Assembly (NCBI GenBank): GCA_903944895.1
Contig: CAJATL010000017.1
Span: 1 to 36,137 of the forward strand
Direction of reading: 5' to 3'
Length of the DNA: 36,137 nt
Origin: an uncultured Bacteroidota bacterium
GTDB taxonomy: Bacteria > Bacteroidota > Bacteroidia > Bacteroidales > 4484-276
Positions 16,613 through 23,774 of the stretch are shown piece after piece. The position numbers and the translations under genes were made by a program. The notes beneath the pieces were generated by a model that worked only from the letters and a program-made list of their open reading frames with translations, did not search any database and was not told the origin of the DNA. Each line of letters starts with the position of its first letter. Within the stretch, counting starts at the first letter, position 1.

Positions 16613-17080
16613 TTACTCATTATTGTTTATTGCCAGGTCCTTTAAAGCCTGGGCAAGTTCACCCAGATCATGATTAAATTCACGTTTGAAGGAAGCCCAA
16701 TCGCTTTGATTTTCTTTATAGGCTTCAATCTTAATATTCAGCGCATTGTTTTGCTGTTCGAGAACGATGATCCTTTTCTCATAAAGTATATCAAGCGTCT
16801 TGCATGGTCTCTTCATCTTTACTTTTAATTCGGAAATCCTGATTTCATTATTCCTGATTGTAGCAATGGATTCGCTCATAAAGGTTTCCCAATTTTCGGC
16901 AGAGACCGTTTTCAACTTATCTTCTTTTGTGCTATTTTGAATATCAATCAACTTTTGCTGGGCACGCTGCACCTTGATCTCGGCTGCTTCCACTTTTTTA
17001 GCTGCCGACCTGCATCCTGCAATGATTATTCCCGAAAACAACAATGCCGCAAGAGAGAGTACAAAAAAAGGACTTTTCAT
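16613..17080 (-). CDS. Coiled-coil lipoprotein
   Basis: A 155-residue protein with a lipoprotein signal peptide: hydrophobic core 'LSLAALLFSGIII' and lipobox I-A-G-C with C23 as the lipidated cysteine. The mature part is almost wholly helical, with predicted coiled coil ('VEAAEIKVQRAQQKLIDIQNS') and a central C-terminal helix pair. I recognise no named family. It lies 92 bp after csbD-2, beyond that gene's terminator, so expression may depend on readthrough or an unseen promoter. Given the neighbours, an envelope-stress role is possible but not shown. Confidence 0.75.
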   Translation of the reverse strand: MKSPFFVLSLAALLFSGIIIAGCRSAAKKVEAAEIKVQRAQQKLIDIQNSTKEDKLKTVSAENWETFMSESIATIRNNEIRISELKVKMKRPCKTLDILYEKRIIVLEQQNNALNIKIEAYKENQSDWASFKREFNHDLGELAQALKDLAINNNE

Positions 17081-17112
17081 GCTGATGGTTTTTTGAATTT
17101 TAAGATGATGAC

Positions 17113-17155
17113 TTAAAAAGTACTGTTTAACGGGCTTTCCCGCCGAACAGTACTT
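17113..17155 (-). terminator. Intrinsic terminator after csbD-2
   Basis: On the minus strand AAGTACTGTT (17155-17146) pairs with AACAGTACTT (17127-17118), with an inner CGGG/CCCG stem, and a T run follows immediately (17119-17115). It lies 18 bp past the csbD-2 stop. This is the clearest intrinsic terminator in the window. Confidence 0.85.
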
Positions 17156-17172
17156 CTAACAAAAACCAGTGG

Positions 17173-17358
17173 TTAAAGGTCAGCAATCAACTTATGCAAT
17201 TCATCCTTTGTTTTGCCAAGTTTAATCTGAAGTTTTCCTAACATCTCATCTTTTTTACCGTCTTCAAACATCAGGTCGTTATCGGTTAAGATGGCAAATT
17301 TTTGTTTTAGCTTACCTTTCTGGTCATTCCAGTTTCCTTTTACTTCTGTAGCGTTCAT
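17173..17358 (-). CDS. CsbD-family stress protein (copy 2)
   Basis: A 61-residue CsbD-like protein, closely matching copy 1 over its whole length ('MNATEVKGNWNDQKGKLKQKF' through 'KLGKTKDELHKLIADL'). I chose the ATG at 17358 because it aligns exactly with copy 1; the longer frame to 17415 would add 19 unrelated residues that run over the promoter. Box e lies 59 bp upstream and the terminator 18 bp downstream, so it is a compact single-gene unit. Substitutions between the copies are mostly conservative (T/A, D/N, E/D). Confidence 0.92.
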   Translation of the reverse strand: MNATEVKGNWNDQKGKLKQKFAILTDNDLMFEDGKKDEMLGKLQIKLGKTKDELHKLIADL

Positions 17359-17416
17359 TGTACTTTTATTTAATTCCCGTAACTGCCGGGACATTTGTGA
17401 ATTAATTTCCACCACA

Positions 17417-17485
17417 CAAAGGTGATTCTATAAACACCTTAAAGCATTACACAATAAAAGGAAAGAGTTACATCATTCACACATT
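17417..17485 (-). promoter_or_regulatory. Regulon box e: twin hexamer promoter of csbD-2
   Basis: Minus strand: ATGTAA (17473-17468), 15 bp, GTGTAA (17452-17447), 23 bp, ACCTTTG (17423-17417). The upstream flank is AATGTGTGAATG, next to GGGCGGGGA as in box c. Confidence 0.88.
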
Positions 17486-18003
17486 GGGCGGGGAGGAGAT
17501 GAAGAGGGGGAGAAACGGAGACGGGGAGAAGTTTTTACCACGGAGGCACGGAGAGCAAAGAGATGAGGAAAATTGGAATGATGGAAGATTGGAAGAGTGG
17601 AAGAATGTGACTATTTGATAATTCGACCCCCGATAGCTATCGGGGCGACAATGGAAGAATGGAATGTTGGAAGAATGGGAGAATGTGGAAATTCGACAAT
17701 TCGACAATGGAAGAGAGGAATATTGGAATATCGGAAGATGCTTTTACCACGGAGGCACGGTGAACACTAAGAAACACAGAGAAATGGACAAATTTTCGAT
17801 GTTGAGCAGCATTTGTAATGCCGCTTAGCTTTGGGAGAAGAATGGAAAGATGGAACGTTGGAATGTTGGAATGTTGGAATGATGGAATGTTGGAATCCTG
17901 GAAGATGCTTTTACCACTGAGGCACGGTGAACACTAAGAAACACAGAGAAATGGACAAATTTTCGATGTTGAGCGGTATTTGTAATGCCGCTTAGCTTTG
18001 GGC
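17486..18003. repeat. Composite repeat region with a 102-bp unit in two copies
   Basis: Satellite units of GGAAGAATGG type alternate with a conserved 102-bp unit at 17734-17835 and 17901-18002. Each unit runs from GAAGATGCTTTTACCAC through GAGGCACGGTGAACAC and AAATTTTCGATGTTGAGC to TAATGCCGCTTAGCTTTGGG. The copies differ at only a few positions. A third, shorter 'ACCACGGAGGCACGG' copy lies at about 17536-17550. A perfect CCCCGATAGCTATCGGGG palindrome sits at 17628-17645. No gene is visible from 17486 to 18105. Confidence 0.8.
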
Positions 18004-18105
18004 TTAAAACAGAAAAGAGAAAAACAGATATTTAAACCCGCCTTTCTCATCCTGAATTTAGTGACATGAAAAACCCAAATACATCTTACAAATCCACTAT
18101 TATTA

Positions 18106-18540
18106 TTACATCCGCTCCATGTACCAGCTCAGTTCCTTTTCCATTTTCCTGAACCTGAAAATGGTGGTGATGATTTTTTGTAAACGGATGAAAGCTGTTT
18201 CACTTTTTACAACATAGTCGAAAGCCTTGTGGTGCATGCAGCTTATGGCAACATCAATTTTATCCTGTGCCGAAAGTATCACCACCGGAATATCCGGATT
18301 GAAGGCTTTTATTTTATCCAGGGTTTCGATTCCATTCATGGCCGTTTTATTAATCCCATCGAGCATATAATCTAAAATGATTATATCGGGGGTATGCTGC
18401 AGATTTTCCAAACAAAGTTCGCCGGTGGCAAAGGTTTCGATGGTAAAATCGGCGCTCTGAAGAAATTCGATTTCCAACGATTTTAAGAAAACGGCGTCAT
18501 CATCCACCAGGAACAGTTTTATTTTATTTTCAGTTTTCAT
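18106..18540 (-). CDS. Single-domain response regulator
   Basis: A 144-residue receiver-domain protein with acidic residues D13-D14-D15, phosphoacceptor D57 ('IIILDYML'), S90 in 'VVILSAQ' as the switch residue, and K112. The C-terminal helix is extended ('IFRFRKMEKELSWYMERM') but has no DNA-binding domain. It lies 75 bp after the 1041-residue hybrid kinase on the same strand. That kinase ends in an HPt domain, which makes a phosphorelay to this regulator plausible. Confidence 0.92.
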   Translation of the reverse strand: MKTENKIKLFLVDDDAVFLKSLEIEFLQSADFTIETFATGELCLENLQHTPDIIILDYMLDGINKTAMNGIETLDKIKAFNPDIPVVILSAQDKIDVAISCMHHKAFDYVVKSETAFIRLQKIITTIFRFRKMEKELSWYMERM

Positions 18541-18615
18541 TTTTGCGTGTTCAAGTTTTTTTTGGTAAGATACATTGTTTTCCCGGCTTCGCTGATGAAT
18601 TTTTATTTTAGAATT

Positions 18616-21600
18616 TCACCTTTTAGCATTTTTGATCCGGTTAAACTCCTCCTCCAATTCCTTACAAGCCTGCGTGCAAACGGCTCCAAGCTGTAAAACC
18701 AGGTCATGGATTCCTTCGGTTTGCTGCTGCGTGCTGGCAAATTCCTGCACTTTTTTTGCCATATTTTCGAAATCGTGACTGATGCCCATGATCGAAAAAG
18801 AAGGGATCATCTTATGAACGGCTGCATGTAACGAATTCCAGTCGTGATCTTTAAAACTTCTTTTCATCATGACAATTAACGGTGGGGTCTGTTCAAGATA
18901 AGCTGCAATCATTTCCATCATCAATGTCGGATTGGATTTTGTTCGCAGCATTAAATATTCCAGGTCGATGCACTTTTGCTTCTTATTTTCGACTCCTGTT
19001 TCCCCATTAATCTCGTTTAATTTTACAATCGTGGGCTTCCTGACCAACCCCATAATTTTTCCATACAAAAGCTTTTCGTCTATGGGTTTTGCGATGTAAT
19101 CGTTCATGCCAACAGCCTTGCACCTGGCCAGGTCAACTGTGGTAACATCGGCAGTCAGTGCAATAATAGGGATTTCAGAACCCATTTTGTCCCGAATGTA
19201 GGCCGTTGTTTCAAACCCGTTCATCTCGGGCATTTGAAGATCCATTAAAACGACATCAAACGATTTCGATTCAAGTTTTTCGATGGCTATTTTTCCGTTT
19301 GAGGCAATCTCACATTCAAAACCGAAATCATCCAAAAGTGTGCGCATCAGCAACTGGTTGAGCGGGATGTCTTCGGCTACCAGAACTCTTATACTTTTTA
19401 TTTCGTTATCCAAATCCTCAACTTCTTTTTCGTTTTCGACTTCAACATTTGTTTTCGCAAAGCTCAGAATAAAGCTAAAAGTAGAACCTTCGTCAACTTT
19501 ACTGGTTACACGAATACTTCCGCCTTGCGGCTCGACCAATTGACGGACTATGGCCAGGCCTAAACCGGTTCCGCCATAAATCCTCGATGTACCGCTGGAA
19601 CCCTGCGCGAAGTTTTCGAAAATCTTTTCGATTTTCTCTTCGGCGATTCCAATTCCAGTATCTGCGACAGCAAATTCGATGGTAGCCTTTTCTTCGTTCT
19701 GGCTCAGCAAACGAACACTAACCGTAATTTTTCCTTTAGAAGTAAACTTTACAGCATTGCTCACAAGGTTTAAAATAATCTGATGCAAGCGCACCGGGTC
19801 GCCAACCAACACTTCAGGGACATTGCTGTCGTATTCTTTGATGAGTTTGAGATTCTTTTCCTGAATTTTGGTTTCGAACAGATGGAGCATGGCCGAAATG
19901 GATAATTCCATTTTAAAGGGAATTTGCTCGAACGTCATTTTTCCGGCATCAACTTTTGCAAGGTCAAGAATATCGTTAATAAGCACAATCAAGGCGTCGC
20001 CACTCATTTTGATGGCATGCAGGTATTCGTTTTGCTTAGCCGATAAATCGGTTTTTAGCAAAACTTTGGTAAAACCGATAATCGCATTCATGGGCGTACG
20101 GATTTCGTGGCTCATATTCGACAAAAACTGCTGCTTTGCTTTTACCGCATTTACTGCGGTTCGGGTGGCGCTTTCGGCTTTGCTTTTTTCGTCTTCGGCA
20201 ATGGCCGTTGCCAGTTCGGCAAACACTTTTGCTTCGATCAGTTCTTTTTCGGTAATTTTTTGTTCGGTGATATCACGTGCTACCACCACTGCGCCGAGTA
20301 CTTTTCCGTTTTCATCTTTATAAACCGAGCCATTAAATAAAACATCGGTCAGCTTTCCATCCCTTATCGTAAGCGGATAATCGCTTACAGAGCCATTGGC
20401 AAAAATTTCTTCATAAACTTCACGTGCTTTTTGCGGATTGGTGAAATAATCAAAAAAGTCGGTGCCGGTTAATTTTTCTCTGGAAACTTCTGTAATGTTC
20501 GAAAATGCCTCATTCATGTCGGTGATTTTACCGCCGGCACTGATGGTAACCAATGGGTCGAGGCTGGCTTCGATCAAACTGCGGGCATAGTTTGCAACGA
20601 CTAACTCCGCTGCCCGTTTTTCCTTTTCATCGTTTTGAAATGCCAGCTCTTTATTGGCGATGATTAACTCCGCCGCACGTTTCTCCTTTTCGTTATTTTG
20701 ATAAGCAAGTTCCTTGTTGGCGATACCTAATTCGTCGGCGCGTTTTTCTTTTTCATTATTTTGATAGGCAAGCTCCTTGTTAGCGATGATTAGTTCAGCT
20801 GCACGTTTTTCCTTTTCATTGTTTTGAAAAGCCAGTTCTTTGTTGGCGATGCCTAATTCCTGTGCCCGTTTTTCTTTTTCATTGTTTTGAAAAGCAAGTT
20901 CTTTATTAGCAACGCCTAATTCCTGTGCTCGTTTTTCCTTCTCATCGTTTTGATATGCCAGCTCTTTGTTGGCGATGATTAACTCAGAAGCTCGTTTTTC
21001 CTTTTCGTTATTTTGAAATGCAAGTTCTTTGTTGGCAACGCCTAATTCCTGGGCACGCTGTTCTTTTTCACCATTCTGATAGGCAAGCTCTTTGTTAGCG
21101 ATGATTAACTCAGAAGCCCGTTTTTCCTTTTCGTTATTTTGAAATGCAAGTTCTTTGTTGGCAACGCCTAATTCCTGGGCACGCTTCTCTTTCTCATCGT
21201 TTTGAAATGCCAGTTCTTTATTGGCAATGATTAACTCGGCAGCCCGCTGTTCTTTTTCAACATTCTGGAAGGCAAGTTCTTTATTGGCAACGATAAGTTC
21301 ATGTGCCCGTTGTTCTTTCTCATCATTCTGGAAAGCAAGTTCTTTATTGGCCTTTCGCAATTCGGTTGCCCATTTTTGCTCTGAAATGTCTCTGGCAACA
21401 ACAACTGCACCCACTACATTTCCATGAATATCTTTATAAACCGATCCATTAAACAAGACATCGGTAAGCTTGCTGTTTTTATGACGAAAAGTAAGCGGCG
21501 AATCGGCAATATTTCCTTTTGCAAAAACTTCCTGATAGACTTCTCTCGCCTTCTGAGGTTCGGTAAAATAGTCGTAAAAATTAGTGCCAATGAGCTTATC

Positions 21601-21741
21601 ACGTTCAACTCCGGTGATATTAACCTTTGCCTGGTTCACGTCGGTAATTTTGCCTTCCGGGCTGATGGTAATCAACGGATCCAGGCTGGCTTCGATCAGG
21701 CTGCTGGCATATAGCGAATTATGTGTCTTTGTCCGTTCCAT
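18616..21741 (-). CDS. Hybrid histidine kinase: PAS, 12-unit coiled coil, PAS, kinase, receiver, HPt
   Basis: A 1041-residue soluble kinase. PAS domain 1 spans ~10-122. Twelve 21-residue units occupy 133-384, each like 'KELAFQN-x-EKEKRA'. PAS domain 2 (~385-495) closely resembles PAS 1; both open with 'SLIEASLDPL(I/V)TIS'. A second helical linker leads to HisKA with H545 ('MSHEIRTPMN') and HATPase with N662, DTGIG (694-698) and GTGLGL (724-729). The receiver has D834 and K885. The C-terminal HPt domain has its likely phosphohistidine at H976 in 'HKMIPSFSIMG'. This is a complete His-Asp-His relay that needs an external receiver, supplied by the gene 75 bp downstream. An AraC-type regulator lies 29 bp upstream, so the three form an operon. 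Confidence 0.95.
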   Translation of the reverse strand: MERTKTHNSLYASSLIEASLDPLITISPEGKITDVNQAKVNITGVERDKLIGTNFYDYFTEPQKAREVYQEVFAKGNIADSPLTFRHKNSKLTDVLFNGSVYKDIHGNVVGAVVVARDISEQKWATELRKANKELAFQNDEKEQRAHELIVANKELAFQNVEKEQRAAELIIANKELAFQNDEKEKRAQELGVANKELAFQNNEKEKRASELIIANKELAYQNGEKEQRAQELGVANKELAFQNNEKEKRASELIIANKELAYQNDEKEKRAQELGVANKELAFQNNEKEKRAQELGIANKELAFQNNEKEKRAAELIIANKELAYQNNEKEKRADELGIANKELAYQNNEKEKRAAELIIANKELAFQNDEKEKRAAELVVANYARSLIEASLDPLVTISAGGKITDMNEAFSNITEVSREKLTGTDFFDYFTNPQKAREVYEEIFANGSVSDYPLTIRDGKLTDVLFNGSVYKDENGKVLGAVVVARDITEQKITEKELIEAKVFAELATAIAEDEKSKAESATRTAVNAVKAKQQFLSNMSHEIRTPMNAIIGFTKVLLKTDLSAKQNEYLHAIKMSGDALIVLINDILDLAKVDAGKMTFEQIPFKMELSISAMLHLFETKIQEKNLKLIKEYDSNVPEVLVGDPVRLHQIILNLVSNAVKFTSKGKITVSVRLLSQNEEKATIEFAVADTGIGIAEEKIEKIFENFAQGSSGTSRIYGGTGLGLAIVRQLVEPQGGSIRVTSKVDEGSTFSFILSFAKTNVEVENEKEVEDLDNEIKSIRVLVAEDIPLNQLLMRTLLDDFGFECEIASNGKIAIEKLESKSFDVVLMDLQMPEMNGFETTAYIRDKMGSEIPIIALTADVTTVDLARCKAVGMNDYIAKPIDEKLLYGKIMGLVRKPTIVKLNEINGETGVENKKQKCIDLEYLMLRTKSNPTLMMEMIAAYLEQTPPLIVMMKRSFKDHDWNSLHAAVHKMIPSFSIMGISHDFENMAKKVQEFASTQQQTEGIHDLVLQLGAVCTQACKELEEEFNRIKNAKR

Positions 21742-21770
21742 TGTAATCGAATTTCGTATTCAGGTTAGTG

Positions 21771-22343
21771 TTAATCATTATTCCCGATTTCTTCAATCGG
21801 GCTGCGTCGTTTATTTTTTAATTGCTTAAAGTGACTCGGCGAAAGCCCCGTCATTTTCTTGAACTGATTGGATAAATGCGCCACGCTGCTGTAATTCATC
21901 TGCCAGGCAATTTCGGTAATGCTCAACTCGTCGTAAATGATCAATTCCTTGATCCGCTCAATTTTATGTGAAATGATAAATTGCTCGATACTTGTTCCCT
22001 GAACTTCCGAAAAGAGGTTTGCCAGGTAGGTGTAATCGTGGTTTAATTTTTCGCTCAGATAATCTGAAAAATTAACTTTAACTGCCTCATTTGTATGATG
22101 AACCATTTCGACAATGGCATTTTTGATCTTTTCGATTAACACCGCACGTTTGTCGTCCATCAATTCGAGTCCGGAACTGTGTAAAGCAATTTTGAGCTCT
22201 TCGCGCTGCCCGATGGTGAGGGTTTCCATGATCTCTACTTCACCCAGATCGACCACAATAAAATGCAGTCCCAGATTTCGTAAAGCCTCCTTCACCGCCA
22301 GTTTGCAGCGGTTGCTCACCATGTATTTAATGTGTATTTTCAA
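21771..22343 (-). CDS. AraC-type regulator with HMA-like N-terminal domain (copy 1)
   Basis: A 190-residue regulator. Residues ~95-180 form an AraC/XylS DNA-binding domain with two helix-turn-helix units ('SITEIAWQMNYSSVAHLSNQFKK' and 'TGLSPSHFKQLK'). Residues 1-65 ('IKYMVSNRCKLAVKEALRNLG', 'VVDLGEVEI', 'HSSGLELM') follow the beta-alpha-beta-beta-alpha-beta order of a heavy-metal-associated (HMA) domain. In the loop where HMA proteins have M-x-C-x-x-C, this protein has M-V-S-N-R-C, keeping only the second cysteine. It starts the operon with the hybrid kinase and response regulator. It may bind the regulon boxes described here, but that is inference. The HMA likeness rests on pattern only. Confidence 0.85.
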   Translation of the reverse strand: MKIHIKYMVSNRCKLAVKEALRNLGLHFIVVDLGEVEIMETLTIGQREELKIALHSSGLELMDDKRAVLIEKIKNAIVEMVHHTNEAVKVNFSDYLSEKLNHDYTYLANLFSEVQGTSIEQFIISHKIERIKELIIYDELSITEIAWQMNYSSVAHLSNQFKKMTGLSPSHFKQLKNKRRSPIEEIGNND

Positions 22344-22471
22344 GTTTATATTATCTTTAAAATTAGCGGCAAAGTTGAGTAGCGCGTATCAAAAAAAATA
22401 GTTTTATAGTTAGCAGATCAAGACACTTCATCCAGAAATTATTACGCTGATCGTACCTTTTGTGAAGAAGA

Positions 22472-22810
22472 TTACTCATACCCACTTTTAATAACCGTCA
22501 GTATCATTTTAAACCGTCCGTTAGGTTTGATATAATTTCGTGCATGAGCCGGAATGATAACCGATTGGCCGGTTTCGAGCACACAAGAGGCACCATCAAT
22601 TACAATTTCGGCTTTACCTTCGATAATCTGAGCGTAGGAATCGAAAGGAGTAGTCTTTTCAGTTAACCCTTCGCCACTGTCGAACGACATTACGCTGATA
22701 TTGCCTGTCGATTTTTTAAGAATGGTCTTGATGACCACCGAATTAGGCACATACTCGATAATTTCGACGGTAATGTGTACTCTCGACTTTTCCATTTCAC
22801 TTGTTTCCAT
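22472..22810 (-). CDS. Small cupin protein
   Basis: A 112-residue single-domain cupin ('GEGLTEKTTPFDSYAQIIEGKAEI' and 'ETGQSVIIPAHARNYI'). The usual first metal ligand, a histidine in 'SEHTAPFD' of relatives, is a lysine here ('TEKTTPFD'). The second motif has a histidine in 'AHARNY', shifted from the common 'IPHAL'. Metal binding is therefore doubtful and a sensing or binding role more likely than catalysis. I chose the ATG at 22810; the longer frame to 22879 adds a hydrophobic 23-residue start that looks accidental, though it would give a leader length like those of the other box genes. Its promoter box f lies upstream, overlapping the end of the second AraC gene. Confidence 0.8.
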   Translation of the reverse strand: METSEMEKSRVHITVEIIEYVPNSVVIKTILKKSTGNISVMSFDSGEGLTEKTTPFDSYAQIIEGKAEIVIDGASCVLETGQSVIIPAHARNYIKPNGRFKMILTVIKSGYE

Positions 22811-22922
22811 AAATTTAGTTTTAATAAGATGCTTAATAAATATGAGATGAACAAAAACCTTAGCATGAAAAACCTGCATTTTTTTGGTTTTTCACGTAAA
22901 TTACGGGAATATGTTCAAGTTA

Positions 22923-22991
22923 CAAAGGTGATCCCTTCATAACCTAAAAACATTACATAATTAAATAAAAGATTTACATCATTCCCAGTTT
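22923..22991 (-). promoter_or_regulatory. Regulon box f: twin hexamer promoter of the cupin gene
   Basis: Minus strand: ATGTAA (22979-22974), 15 bp, ATGTAA (22958-22953), 23 bp, ACCTTTG (22929-22923). The distal hexamer includes the TAA stop codon of the AraC-type gene (22976-22974), so the final codons of that protein (L-G-M-M) are part of the operator. The upstream flank is degenerate (CTGGGAATG). Confidence 0.85.
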
Positions 22992-23543
22992 ATCAAGCGT
23001 ACTGAGCCGTTTATGCTTGAGCTTTTTGAAAAAGGTAGGAGTTAAACCCGTGACCTTTTTAAACTGGTTCGAAAGGTGAGCTACGCTACTGTAATTCAAC
23101 AGGTAGGATATTTGGGAAAGATTAAGTTCATCGTAAAGGAGCAGTTCTTTTACGCGCTCGATTTTGTGGGCAATGATAAAATGTTCGATGGTGATGCCAG
23201 TAGTCTCCGAAAAAAGGTTGGCAAGGTGGGTGTAGTCGTAATCGAGCTTTTCGCTAAGATAATCGGAAAAGTTAATTTTAAGCGGTTCGTCGGTGTAATG
23301 CACCATCTCGACGATGATATTTTTGATTTTATCAATCAAAATGGCTTTTTTATCATCCATCAGCTCCAGCCCGGCTTTGAGCAAACCGGTTTTGAGTATT
23401 TCACGCTGATCGGGGCTAAGGTTCTCTTTAATCTCCACTTCGCCCAAATCGACCATCTTGTAGTGCAGCCCGAGTTTATCCAACTCCGACTTCACCACCA
23501 TTTTGCAGCGTATCGAGACCATGTATTTGATAAAAAGCTTCAT
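22974..23543 (-). CDS. AraC-type regulator with HMA-like N-terminal domain (copy 2)
   Basis: A 189-residue paralogue of the regulator at 21771-22343, alignable over its full length. The N-terminal HMA-like domain has M-V-S-I-R-C in the metal loop, again with one cysteine lost. The middle holds 'GLELMDDKKAILIDKIKN', and the C-terminus an AraC DNA-binding domain ('LNLSQISYLLNYSSVAHLSNQ', 'TGLTPTFFKKLKHKR'). A canonical −33/−7 promoter precedes it at 23582-23611. The gene is not within an operon with copy 1: the cupin gene lies between them. Both are about the same length, so this looks like a gene duplication with the cupin gene placed between the copies. Confidence 0.87.
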   Translation of the reverse strand: MKLFIKYMVSIRCKMVVKSELDKLGLHYKMVDLGEVEIKENLSPDQREILKTGLLKAGLELMDDKKAILIDKIKNIIVEMVHYTDEPLKINFSDYLSEKLDYDYTHLANLFSETTGITIEHFIIAHKIERVKELLLYDELNLSQISYLLNYSSVAHLSNQFKKVTGLTPTFFKKLKHKRLSTLDKLGMM

Positions 23544-23581
23544 CCGGTTTTTTATAGCTTACTTCTGAATTTCCATCAATG

Positions 23582-23611
23582 CAAATTTATACTTTTTATT
23601 TAACCGGCAAA
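23582..23611 (-). promoter_or_regulatory. Canonical promoter of the second AraC-type gene
   Basis: On the minus strand TTTG (23611-23608) is followed after 18 bp by TAAATTTG (23589-23582), matching the Bacteroidota primary sigma consensus TTTG-N18/19-TAnnTTTG. Transcription would start near 23575, about 30 bp before the ATG. Confidence 0.7.
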
Positions 23612-23678
23612 GTTTCTCCAAAAATTCATGGACATCAAATGCCAGTTGAGTTTCCGGATGATTTGAAGTTGATGGTCA

Positions 23679-23758
23679 AAATGTCACCTGTGATAAAAAA
23701 AATGTCTCAGGTGACATTTGGAAATGTCTCAAGTGACATTTTAAAATGGCTCAGGTGA
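23679..23758. promoter_or_regulatory. Array of TCACCTG/CAGGTGA half-sites
   Basis: AAATGTCACCTG (23679-23690) is the exact inverse of CAGGTGACATTT (23708-23719) with 17 bp between. Related sites follow as AATGTCTCAAGTGACATT (about 23723-23740) and GGCTCAGGTGAG (about 23748-23759). Four near-palindromic sites in 80 bp suggest an operator cluster or a repeat element in the divergent region between the AraC-type gene and the GH144 operon. Confidence 0.5.
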
Positions 23759-23774
23759 GAAATAATACCCCCAT

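Noticed and set aside
17173-17415. Longer 80-codon start for csbD-2
   Set aside because: The extra 19 codons are absent from copy 1 and would place the start codon within the promoter box.
20580-21350. Regular 63-bp repeats that could be read as a CRISPR or minisatellite locus
   Set aside because: They encode the in-frame 21-residue coiled-coil units of the hybrid kinase, and the differences are mostly conservative codon changes.
23076-23603. 175-codon plus-strand frame
   Set aside because: It lies opposite the second AraC-type gene and runs through that gene's promoter; it has no recognisable domain.
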